A stretch of 64,000 nucleotides of DNA from Spongiibacter taiwanensis (GTDB taxonomy: Bacteria > Pseudomonadota > Gammaproteobacteria > Pseudomonadales > Spongiibacteraceae): NCBI RefSeq assembly GCF_023702635.1, contig NZ_CP098455.1:1736001-1800000 (forward strand), written 5' to 3'. The notes beneath the pieces were generated by a model. That model ran no database searches, was not told the DNA's origin, and saw nothing but the letters and a program-made list of their open reading frames with translations. The stretch's first letter is position 1. The number at the start of each line of letters is the position of its first letter. Both the position numbers and the translations under genes were made by a program. This document shows positions 37,701-45,625 of the stretch, in pieces.

Positions 37701-37834
37701 GAGAAAAGCATCGCGTATGTTCTAAACCGGTAGAATCTAGCCTTAGTTGACGATCAGATTACTCGTCGCCAAGAAGCAGCGACTACCCACTTCGACCCTT
37801 GGATGGGGAAATACGAAGAAAAGGAGGATTTTAA

Positions 37835-38353
37835 ATGGCGACAGTTTCAGCACAAATTTTGGTAGGTAAAGCGCACCCCAATGATGGAGGAATGTGCGAG
37901 GGATACGGATCATTAGATTTCCTTGAAGGCAGTAGGCCCGCATGGATGGGGTCATACCGAGGACGCAGATATGTCTGGTTGCCTCGGGACAGCTCAACAA
38001 TATTCGCAGACGGCCTCTTGATGGCTGCAACCCTGCATATGGAAGAGAACCCCGTTGGAGAGCATCTGCGCAAAAAAATGCTTGATATCGAGCCCGACCG
38101 CGACAGAGTGACGCGGATTTGGCTTGGCGAATGGGAAGGGGTCGACTTAACTGCATGCCATGAAAACCTCCTGGCCAGCATGAAAGATGCTGACGAAAAT
38201 CTCCCCGGCAAGCTTAAATTGATGATTTTGATGTTTGACGGCAGCGATCTCCTACGAAATATTGAGTATTTCAAAGCGTTGCATTGTGACGTGGAGATTC
38301 TGACTACCAATTACAAACGCCAATATTCAATATGGGATAGAGACAACTTCTGA
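37835..38353 (+). CDS. Unknown island protein, 172 residues
   Basis: No family recognised. The ATG at 37835 has a very strong ribosome binding site (AAGGAGGATTTTAA), which supports it as a real gene. The sequence looks like a soluble alpha/beta protein with no signal peptide or membrane segment. Features include YGSLDFLEG, a Trp/Arg-rich stretch (SYRGRRYVWLPRDSS, about 39-53) and a hydrophobic strand LKLMILMFDGSD (about 126-137). It follows the GACAC array and stands alone on the plus strand. Confidence 0.7.
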   Translation: MATVSAQILVGKAHPNDGGMCEGYGSLDFLEGSRPAWMGSYRGRRYVWLPRDSSTIFADGLLMAATLHMEENPVGEHLRKKMLDIEPDRDRVTRIWLGEWEGVDLTACHENLLASMKDADENLPGKLKLMILMFDGSDLLRNIEYFKALHCDVEILTTNYKRQYSIWDRDNF

Positions 38354-38402
38354 TTGGCACTAGCAAGCCCAGTATCAGGAAGAAGGTCTAACACTTGGGA
38401 TA

Positions 38403-39014
38403 CTAACGGGCAGAATAGTTACGGAAAGCTCCGTGGCTATGCATGCCCATACTCGTTATGGTTCTCTCCCCGAAACTGACGCCATCTGGCCCCAAGAGGC
38501 CAAAGCGATCACCAGGTTTCTTGTCATACGACGCTTGCTCAAACACCTTGGTTAGATACGCTTCCAGACTGGTATAGGGCGAGAGATAGGTTTCTTGGAG
38601 CTCGAAATGTTGAATTCTTGAATCGCTATGTCGATTACAGGCTTCAATCTCCTTAGCCACTTTTCCCCGAAATTCATCCGCAGCCGGAAGATGCGGCTGA
38701 TCTTTGAATAGAATGTGGAAATGAACTGTATCCATCCCCTTGGAATCTTCCATCACTGCCACCCCTTCTAAAAATTCTTGCCGGGATTGTGAGTATCGTT
38801 TCCGATAAATCCTCAAGTTTAAATAGTGGATCAGCCTATCGAGTAGCTCTCTGCTCTTGGATTCGGACAAGCCATAACCGAAGGTAATTGTTAAATGGTA
38901 TTTGCAATCGATGGACTGCAGCCACTTGATATATTCATTCCGAACTGGATCGGTGGTTAAAAATTGATCATCACAAGTTTTCTTCAGATCACACTTCATG
39001 TTTCTAAGATTCAT
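38403..39014 (-). CDS. HUH endonuclease-like (Rep-type) protein
   Basis: 203 residues. Three motifs of HUH single-strand endonucleases occur in order: motif 1 HLTITF (40-45), the HUH motif HFH at 98-100 in TVHFHILF, and motif 3 YLTKV with Tyr153 and Lys156 in SLEAYLTKVFE. This points to a Rep/relaxase-like nicking enzyme that forms a 5'-phosphotyrosine. The ATG at 39014 follows AAGGAGGG; the frame opens 6 codons earlier at a TTG inside that site. It could start rolling-circle replication of the excised island. Assignment is from motifs alone; small size and lack of a helicase domain are noted. Confidence 0.62.
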   Translation of the reverse strand: MNLRNMKCDLKKTCDDQFLTTDPVRNEYIKWLQSIDCKYHLTITFGYGLSESKSRELLDRLIHYLNLRIYRKRYSQSRQEFLEGVAVMEDSKGMDTVHFHILFKDQPHLPAADEFRGKVAKEIEACNRHSDSRIQHFELQETYLSPYTSLEAYLTKVFEQASYDKKPGDRFGLLGPDGVSFGERTITSMGMHSHGAFRNYSAR

Positions 39015-39163
39015 ATTGTCCCTCCTTATCAATAGACAATAGTTAACTCAACGCTGCCACCCTATGGCACGCAAAATAGGTTGTTTTTTAACCAGAAATC
39101 AGTCTCTGTCCTTAGCCTCTAAGTAACTCAACGTCATCAGGCCAGCCATACTTTCGCGGCTGC

Positions 39164-39568
39164 ATGAGTTTATTTATTATTAGGGGGTTAAAATCCGTAG
39201 AGCCCCCGTTTCACATGGTTAAATTGAAAAGGAATACGCAACCGGCGACATTGGCAGCTAAGAGCTGTAAGGCGAAAAAGAGAGAGCTGAAGAAGGTCGA
39301 GGTGTTGAAGTCAGTTTGCCCCGATTTTTGTGATTATCACGGCGATGGGGGGGGATGCTCTGGGGGGCAGCCGCCTAATGGCGTTATCCTGGTGGGCTGT
39401 ATGAGCCTCAACGCCATAGCCTCCCATCTGACGCATTCGCCTTACCGGGTTAAAACCCTGACTGACCGAGATCATTGGCAGGCCAGTCAGGTAAGAAACC
39501 TATTCAGGGAGGAGCGAGAAGCCCTGAGAGCACTCAAAGGCACTCAGAGCAAATCATCGAAGGTTTAA
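39164..39568 (+). CDS. Hypothetical protein, 134 residues (uncertain)
   Basis: No family recognised. The N-terminal half is Lys-rich (KLKRNTQPATLAAKSCKAKK); a Cys/Gly-rich middle (CPDFCDYHGDGGGCSGG, about 52-68) could be a metal-binding loop; the C-terminal 50 residues look like a helix-rich domain. No good ribosome binding site precedes the ATG at 39164, and an internal ATG at about 39215 is also possible. It ends overlapping the convergent integrase gene by 4 bases. Retained because the tight packing suggests a real gene; it may be spurious. Confidence 0.4.
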   Translation: MSLFIIRGLKSVEPPFHMVKLKRNTQPATLAAKSCKAKKRELKKVEVLKSVCPDFCDYHGDGGGCSGGQPPNGVILVGCMSLNAIASHLTHSPYRVKTLTDRDHWQASQVRNLFREEREALRALKGTQSKSSKV

Positions 39569-41214
39569 ACTTTCAGCTTCTCAAGCAGCTCTTGGGCAAG
39601 CTTAAATAGGTCGTCACCATGGTCCATGCGGGAAGCTGGCTCGACCAAGGATTTAATGGTTCGACCTGCCGAGTATGTTCTTTTGGCAAGGGTCCCACGA
39701 CCATCTTCATGACCCACCAGAAGTGAGATATTCTCATTACTGACCTCCGCACGGTCGAGCGCCGTTATCACGGTGCTCCTAAAACTATGGAAGGTACACT
39801 CCCGTTTGTGGCTATCTCCGTCAAAGAAGCTCTTTTTCCAGCGCCCAAAGTAGTCAGAAACTTTCTTGGAACGCCGACCATCAAATTCATTCAGGTTTGG
39901 CACCAGATACGCATCTCCTTCAATTCGGGGTAAAGTCTTGAAATATGAGACAGCTTCTCGGCAGCCGCGATTTAATGGTATATCTCTGATTCCCGCCGAA
40001 GATTTAGAATGGGGCAAACTGATAACTTCAATACCATCGACAAATTTGATGTCGCTTTTTTTTAGCTGGCAGATTTCCTCTATTCGCATCCCGGAGTACA
40101 GAGCAAGCACTGCGCAGCCAAAAACCATTTGAGCATCATAGGAGCGCGCCTTCTCGCTAAATCTGGCCAAGCTCGGTAGCATCTTCGTCAGCTCCAGCTC
40201 TTCGTAAGCTCGATTTTTATGAGCTTTCCTCAACCCGTCCTTCGGCCTAGGAACCAGCGATTTAGCCTTTTTGAACGGATTATTGCCTGGAACATCGAAG
40301 TGGACGATGCCGTGATCAAACACTGTATGTAATGCCGATATATTGTTGGTACAAGTGGTGTAATTCGGCCACTCGGCTTGAGCTACCCTTACAAATTCTC
40401 TAACATTTTCTTTACTCACGATATGTTGAGCAGTTCTCATACCGTTAGGCAGGCAAGATTTTGCAAATAGCTCCGTCACCCGCCGAACATCACTTAGTGC
40501 CGATTTTCTCGCGCCTTTCTCTTCACGAAGCTTCAGATATGAATCCAGCACCGTGCTCAGGGAAATTCCTTCTAATGCACTATTTTCAGCCGCAATTGCA
40601 CGTTGAAATATCACGTGACCAAACTGACGAGCACGAGCCGAACTCCCCAATACCTCACAGGCTTTTTCAATAAAGTTCTGCTGTAGCATTTCTTCAGTTA
40701 TCGGATTATTGAGGTCGTCCACTTCTTCCAGGGTTAGCGAACCCAGGTTTTTCATGATGTAGCTTTGCCCGATTTCATGGCCCAGTCCTCTGCGAACTTT
40801 GTACAGTATTTGTGCAATTCCAACCGCATACTCAAACAACTCGCTGACAACGGACGAGTTTTTACCCGCAAAGGAGAAATCAAACTGTTCCACGAGCTCA
40901 GAGGATGAAGATCGAACATCTGCAATGGGATCAGGTGAGCGGCCTGAAAGAGCAAGGAATTCCGCCTCCCAGCGATCTAGAATTTCTGATGCAACTACCG
41001 CAGCCTCGCGCTTAACCAGCTTACCTGTTGATTGCGTCAGCTCCTTCCGCGCCTTGCCGCATTTTGTAAGCAAACTCGGGTGACCAATCAAAGAGTCAGG
41101 TATTCGCTTGCGGACATACCAGTATGGGGACGACTTTCTTTGGTGCAGATAACTTGCGTTTTGGTGGGTACTTCTCTTCTGCTGTGTAGCAGCTTGTGTA
41201 ACAGTAAATGGCAT
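39565..41214 (-). CDS. Tyrosine recombinase/integrase (DUF6538 N-terminus)
   Basis: 549-residue site-specific recombinase. The N-terminus has the DUF6538-type strand YLHQRKSSPYWYVRKRIPD (arm-binding), then a long helical core-binding domain, then the catalytic domain. Catalytic residues are visible: Arg in YSGMRIEEIC, His-x-x-Arg in FHSFRSTV, His in LVGHEDGRG and Tyr in AKRTYSAG. It lies 71 bases from the attR-like repeat and reads away from it, as island integrases often do. It is the likeliest enzyme for integration into tRNA-Phe. Confidence 0.93.
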   Translation of the reverse strand: MPFTVTQAATQQKRSTHQNASYLHQRKSSPYWYVRKRIPDSLIGHPSLLTKCGKARKELTQSTGKLVKREAAVVASEILDRWEAEFLALSGRSPDPIADVRSSSSELVEQFDFSFAGKNSSVVSELFEYAVGIAQILYKVRRGLGHEIGQSYIMKNLGSLTLEEVDDLNNPITEEMLQQNFIEKACEVLGSSARARQFGHVIFQRAIAAENSALEGISLSTVLDSYLKLREEKGARKSALSDVRRVTELFAKSCLPNGMRTAQHIVSKENVREFVRVAQAEWPNYTTCTNNISALHTVFDHGIVHFDVPGNNPFKKAKSLVPRPKDGLRKAHKNRAYEELELTKMLPSLARFSEKARSYDAQMVFGCAVLALYSGMRIEEICQLKKSDIKFVDGIEVISLPHSKSSAGIRDIPLNRGCREAVSYFKTLPRIEGDAYLVPNLNEFDGRRSKKVSDYFGRWKKSFFDGDSHKRECTFHSFRSTVITALDRAEVSNENISLLVGHEDGRGTLAKRTYSAGRTIKSLVEPASRMDHGDDLFKLAQELLEKLKV

Positions 41215-41285
41215 AATAACTCCGTAATTTCAGTCTCTTACAGGTTATTTATGCAATTTCAATGGCCTACAACTACTGTGGGTAC

Positions 41286-41306
41286 ATTCCGCCTCTGGGC
41301 ACCACT
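41286..41306 (+). repeat. attR-like end: copy 2 of the 21-bp tRNA-Phe repeat
   Basis: Exact second copy of the 21 bases at 26770-26790, here without the rest of a tRNA gene, marking the distal junction of the island. Confidence 0.93.
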
Positions 41307-41611
41307 TAATTTCCCCTTCTTTGCAACAGATCAACGCCAGCTGAACCCGCTGCTGTTGCCATATCGCTTTTTCGGAAAAGCCGCAACTACCGCCCAATTC
41401 AGAGGTTTGTTGCATTTATGAACCTGCGGACTATCTTTTCTAAAGGCTCAGGACGAGCCCCTGGCATGGAAGGCATTCTCAGGACGAGAACCGGGCAACG
41501 GATGGCAAGGCGCTGCCAAGAAGGCGGCTGCCTTCCTGCCAATTTCAGCTGACACTCTCACAGCGCTCCCCCCTGCAGGCCAACCCCGCCCCGGCGAGCG
41601 CGCCGCCCAAA
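41307..41611. other. Intergenic region beyond the island
   Basis: Chromosomal sequence resuming after the island. No gene is recognised. The only structure I see is an 11-base direct repeat CTCAGGACGAG at 41447-41457 and 41478-41488. Before island insertion this stretch would have lain directly downstream of tRNA-Phe. Confidence 0.55.
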
Positions 41612-42808
41612 TCAGGGCGCGGGCGACAGCATTCCCTGACAGTGGCTATCCATAAAGCGCATCATCAAATCTAGGTACTTCGCCCGCCCCAAATGCACCA
41701 TGTGATTGCCGGGAAACCAGTGCAGATAGGATTCGGGCCAGTGGGCATGAAGCAAGCGCACAAACCGCGGCGGCGTGAATCGGTCGCCGGCGCCGCCAAT
41801 AATCATGACCCGCTCCGGGTCGAGCACCGGCTGATAGCTCAGCGGACTATGAATCGCCATCCCACGCCGCAGAGCCAGGGGGCTGAGTCCGGAATAATCA
41901 TTTAGCAGGTCCAACAGGCGGCCCGTCGGTTGCCAGCCACGCATGGTGTCAACCGGTGCGACCAAGGGGGAATTGGGGATACAGAATGCCAGGCGCGGCT
42001 CGACAACTGCGAGCAGCGCGCTGATATACCCGCCCAAACTCAGCCCACTGATGCCAACACTCGGGGCGCCACGGTCGAGCAAATAATCAAAGTAAACCCG
42101 CAGGTCGCTTACCGCATGGAGGATCGCCTCATTGAGCTGTGCGAACCCGCCAGAAAAAAGACCGTAGCCACTGAAGGGATGCCAGCGCTCAGCCCGACGA
42201 CCATGGAAGGGCAAGGTGTAAAGCAGGATATCGTAGCCCTGATCGTAAAAGCGCTTGAGCGAGAAAAAGGATGCGTTGAAGGTGTACCAGTTCTCCAGCA
42301 CGCCATGCACCAGAATCATGGTCGGCCGTGGACTGCCCGGATGGCGCCAATGTAAAGCGCTCGCGCGAAGGTTTTTGCTTTGCTGCAAATACTGAGCATG
42401 GAGGTCTTTCAGTAGCGGTTTAAACGGACTGTCGAAACACAACTCGACCGCGGAGACACCCCGAGGGACTCTCGTTAATCGGGGTGGCGGACACTCTTCC
42501 ATTGCGACACTTGGCGGCGCAGCAAAGACTTTTTGCGCATCCCTCGCCTCAGCCAGACCGGCATAGAAATCCAGATGCTTACGCTGGGACAAGCGATCGT
42601 TGCCCAACAGGATGCCGGGCAACATGGCCCCGCTAATCATGGCCCCCAGACCACTGCGCAGGACGCGGTCAACCATCGCTGAGCCGTAGACCTTCACCGG
42701 AAAGTCACCATCGAGCTCAGTGCCGTCGGCCTGACAATAGAAATCCTCTGGCAATGTAAGCCACCAGGGTGGTGATTTTGAGACAAGGTGTAATGCCGAG
42801 GCCCGCAT
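41612..42808 (-). CDS. Alpha/beta hydrolase
   Basis: 398 residues. The alpha/beta hydrolase core starts at about residue 155 with ILVHGVLENWYTF (oxyanion region). The nucleophile elbow is GLSLGG, the acid lies near IIGGAGDRFTPPR, and the catalytic His is in PGNHMVHLGR. The N-terminal 140 residues are not a known domain to me. Substrate unknown. ATG 42808 is chosen (purine-rich GGAGAAGCTTCAGG upstream); an ATG 15 codons upstream without a ribosome binding site is also in frame. It is divergent from xerC. Confidence 0.8.
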   Translation of the reverse strand: MRASALHLVSKSPPWWLTLPEDFYCQADGTELDGDFPVKVYGSAMVDRVLRSGLGAMISGAMLPGILLGNDRLSQRKHLDFYAGLAEARDAQKVFAAPPSVAMEECPPPRLTRVPRGVSAVELCFDSPFKPLLKDLHAQYLQQSKNLRASALHWRHPGSPRPTMILVHGVLENWYTFNASFFSLKRFYDQGYDILLYTLPFHGRRAERWHPFSGYGLFSGGFAQLNEAILHAVSDLRVYFDYLLDRGAPSVGISGLSLGGYISALLAVVEPRLAFCIPNSPLVAPVDTMRGWQPTGRLLDLLNDYSGLSPLALRRGMAIHSPLSYQPVLDPERVMIIGGAGDRFTPPRFVRLLHAHWPESYLHWFPGNHMVHLGRAKYLDLMMRFMDSHCQGMLSPAP

Positions 42809-42978
42809 ACCTGAAGCTTCTCCGTATATCCCGTGACATCCCGCTGAGCCCATCCGGGCCCAGTTTCACTATGTGCCGATGTTTTAGCACGTTTTACTCG
42901 TCAATACAGGTACGCAATTACCTTGAGCTGTTTTGCACAAGGTTCTAAGCTGGACCAAATTTTCGGTTTGGGTCGAGC

Positions 42979-43881
42979 GTGAACGGCGAACAGCGCGTCA
43001 GTGCATTTCTTAACTACCTTGAAGCGGCGAAGCGGCTGTCCCCCCACAGCATCAACGCCTACCGTCGGGATATGAACGAGTTCCTGGCATTTTGCGAGCA
43101 GCACGACCAGTGTGATTTGGCAAAAGCCGACATCCCCCAGGTCCGCGGATTTCTATCGCTACTGCGACGCCAGGGCAAGTCTGCCAGCAGTATCCAACGT
43201 TGCCTCTCGTCGCTGCGCAGTTATTTTCAGTTCAATATTCGCCACCTCGATGGCAAGTCGAATCCCGCTAAGGCGGTAACGGCCCCCAAGGCAGGCAAGC
43301 GGCTACCCAAAACCATGGATGTGGATGGCCTGGCCCACTTACTTGAGTTCCCGCTGGAGGAATGGATCGACTACCGCGATCGCGCCATCATGGAGCTGTT
43401 TTATTCCTCCGGTCTCCGACTCGCCGAGCTGGCCGCCCTCAACTTGCCGGATATCGATATCTCTGAAGCCATCATTGTTGTGACTGGCAAGGGCAAGAAA
43501 AGCCGCGCGTTGCCAGTAGGAAAAATGGCCATTAACGCAATAAAGCAGTGGCTGACCAGGCGCGACCAGGTTGCAAGCGACGAAGCCGCACTTTTTATCA
43601 GTCAACGGGGTCGACGACTGGGTCACCGCGGCATTCAGCAGCGGATCGCCTTGCGCGGCAAACAACAGGGTTTGCCAGGGCACGTGCATCCGCACATGCT
43701 GCGTCACTCCTTTGCCAGTCACATGCTCGAATCCAGCAGCGATTTACGCGGCGTGCAAGAACTGCTTGGGCACGCCAACCTGTCAACCACACAAATCTAC
43801 ACCCACCTGGACTTTCAGCATTTATCCAAAATTTACGACCAGGCACACCCACGTGCCGGCAAGAAGCACCAAAATGACTGA
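42979..43881 (+). CDS. xerC: Site-specific tyrosine recombinase XerC
   Basis: 300 residues, normal for XerC, which with XerD resolves chromosome dimers at dif. The N-terminal SAM-like domain reads FLNYLEAAKRLSPHSINAYR. Catalytic residues are Arg in SSGLRLAELAAL, Lys in GKGKKSRALPVG, His-x-x-Arg in HMLRHSFASHML, His in LLGHANLSTT and Tyr in QIYTHLDF. Translation starts at GTG 42979. The downstream HAD gene overlaps it by 8 bases, as in E. coli xerC-yigB. Confidence 0.97.
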   Translation: MNGEQRVSAFLNYLEAAKRLSPHSINAYRRDMNEFLAFCEQHDQCDLAKADIPQVRGFLSLLRRQGKSASSIQRCLSSLRSYFQFNIRHLDGKSNPAKAVTAPKAGKRLPKTMDVDGLAHLLEFPLEEWIDYRDRAIMELFYSSGLRLAELAALNLPDIDISEAIIVVTGKGKKSRALPVGKMAINAIKQWLTRRDQVASDEAALFISQRGRRLGHRGIQQRIALRGKQQGLPGHVHPHMLRHSFASHMLESSSDLRGVQELLGHANLSTTQIYTHLDFQHLSKIYDQAHPRAGKKHQND

Positions 43882-44587
43882 TATCAAACTCATTTGCTTT
43901 GATTTGGACGACACCGTCTGGCCGGTCACCCCCACGCTCATAAAGGCGGAGCTTACCTTTTATCAGGCTCTCCAAGATCTGGCGCCGGCCCTATGTGAAC
44001 GCTATACCCCGGACATGCTGCGCCGGCAGCGACAGGATTTTCTAAAAGCCAGGCCGGAGTTGCGCCATAATGTCAGCCGCTGGCGGCTAGAGAGCCTGCA
44101 ATCGCTGTTGGAAGAAACCGGTCATGCACAACAAAGTGAGGACATTGCCAGGCAAGCCTTCGCTATATTTTTACAGGCGCGTCAGCGGGTGCATCCCTTT
44201 GCCAACAGCGAGCAAACACTGGCTGAACTGGCCCAGTCTTATCACCTAATCGCCCTCACCAATGGCAATGCGGACGTGACCCGCATGCCCATCGGCCAAT
44301 ACTTTCGCGGTGCCTACCGGGCGGAGGAAATCGGCCTGAGCAAGCCACATCCAGCGCTCTTTGAAAAGGCACTGGCAGACGCCGGGTGCGCACCCGGCCA
44401 AGCGGTCCATGTTGGTGATAATTTGGAAGATGATATTGCAGGAGCGAAGCGCGTGGGGTTATTGGCAGTGCAGGCTCGCCTCACGGAAACGGCGTGGCCA
44501 CCAAGCCCTGAGGCCGATGACCACTTTGATGACTGGCGGCAGCTCCCTGGCATAATCGCCGCATTGTCGCGGCGACAGGGAGACTAG
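43874..44587 (+). CDS. yigB: HAD-superfamily phosphatase, YigB-like (FMN phosphatase)
   Basis: 237 residues, matching YigB. HAD motif I is FDLDDTVWP (nucleophile Asp and DxD), motif II LTNGN, motif III lysine in LSKPHPALFEKAL, motif IV VGDNLEDDIAGAKRVG. E. coli YigB dephosphorylates FMN in riboflavin synthesis. The true start is ATG 43874 (MTDIKLICFDLDDT), overlapping the xerC stop; the frame stays open upstream only as an antiphase shadow of xerC. Confidence 0.92.
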   Translation: MTDIKLICFDLDDTVWPVTPTLIKAELTFYQALQDLAPALCERYTPDMLRRQRQDFLKARPELRHNVSRWRLESLQSLLEETGHAQQSEDIARQAFAIFLQARQRVHPFANSEQTLAELAQSYHLIALTNGNADVTRMPIGQYFRGAYRAEEIGLSKPHPALFEKALADAGCAPGQAVHVGDNLEDDIAGAKRVGLLAVQARLTETAWPPSPEADDHFDDWRQLPGIIAALSRRQGD

Positions 44588-44781
44588 AATGCGTCCTGAT
44601 CGCTATCCAGCAGCGCACTACGCATATAAGGCTCCAGGTGCTGTATTTCGCCACCCTTAGCGAGAAAGGCCTCAACATCCTTGGCGAGCTGATCCCTCAT
44701 TCGATCATGGGAGGTCAGCACTTTCGCTGCGCCTTTGTTAAGTTGTTTTTTGTCTGCCTGTGCTGAAATTCGGTTACCCAT
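44584..44781 (-). CDS. SutA-like small RNA-polymerase-associated regulator
   Basis: 65 residues. The C-terminal half RDQLAKDVEAFLAKGGEI resembles the C-terminal region of Pseudomonas SutA, a small factor that binds RNA polymerase and promotes transcription in slow growth. SutA is encoded near xerC, a HAD gene and glnK-amtB in Pseudomonas, which is the order here. The acidic N-terminal tail of Pseudomonas SutA is much shorter or missing. ATG 44781 is supported by GGAGGAG upstream. The stop overlaps yigB by 4 bases convergently. Confidence 0.6.
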   Translation of the reverse strand: MGNRISAQADKKQLNKGAAKVLTSHDRMRDQLAKDVEAFLAKGGEIQHLEPYMRSALLDSDQDAF

Positions 44782-45031
44782 CACGACTCCTCCCCGGAAA
44801 AACGACCGGCCTTTCACAAGCGATTTATACTGCTATGAATGACTCGATGACAACGTCCGGATTAGTTTTTTTTATTATTAAAAACTTTTTGCTTAAGCCA
44901 AACTCGCAAAGAGCACAGACAAGCTACCAGCACCACTTCCGGCAACGAAGGAAATGACACAGACGGTAAATGAAAGCAGGTGGGCCGCTCGGACGAGCGG
45001 CCGAAAAGGGGGGTGAAAATATCGCAGGGGC

Positions 45032-45415
<384 letters not shown>

Positions 45416-45575
45416 TTAGCCCAGCCTCAGGCACTTGGCAAGCGAGGTGGGCGGGCAGGGAAGCCCTGTTGCCAAAACCCGCCCCTAATCGCCCTACCGG
45501 CAGCGCAGCACCTTGTCGGCACAGCGTCATGGGCAGGGACAGATCAAGGGGCCGAAAAGGCGACAAGCCGCTCAT

Positions 45576-45600
45576 AAAAAAGGGCGCTCAATGAGCGCCC
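45576..45600 (-). terminator. Rho-independent terminator of amtB
   Basis: On the minus strand GGGCGCTCATTGAGCGCCC (45600-45582) forms an 8-9 bp stem directly followed by six T residues. It lies 26 bases beyond the amtB stop and ends the torF-glnK-amtB unit before the second glnK. Confidence 0.92.
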
Positions 45601-45625
45601 ATAAGTATCACCAAACGGGGGAGAC

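Larger units (their letters stand above)
26770..41306. mobile_element. 14.5-kb genomic island integrated in tRNA-Phe
   Basis: The element is bounded by the perfect 21-bp repeat (26770-26790 and 41286-41306), the first copy being the intact tRNA-Phe end. A tyrosine recombinase lies inside each end (26919-27473 and 39565-41214). Cargo is a type I restriction-modification operon, a divergent HsdS-like/HsdM-like pair, an HUH-endonuclease-like gene and unknown genes. By eye it is more AT-rich than the flanks, especially at 26800-28700 and 32500-33700. No conjugation or phage structural genes are seen, so it is an integrative island, perhaps mobilised by a helper. Confidence 0.92.

Noticed and set aside
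39044-39133. Repeated TAACTCAACG as a firm replication origin
   Set aside because: Only two copies and no clear nick-site hairpin, so it is mentioned only as support for the HUH finding.
41286-41306. Second tRNA-Phe gene
   Set aside because: Only the 3' 21 bases are present; no D-arm, anticodon arm or 5' acceptor strand precede it, so it is an attachment-site copy.
43571-43873. N-terminal extension of the HAD phosphatase into xerC
   Set aside because: The translated extension is an out-of-frame reading of xerC; HAD motif I starts right after ATG 43874.
45450-45500. Sigma-54 promoter for the second glnK
   Set aside because: A GG-N10-GC pair exists but neither box resembles TGGCAC or TTGC.
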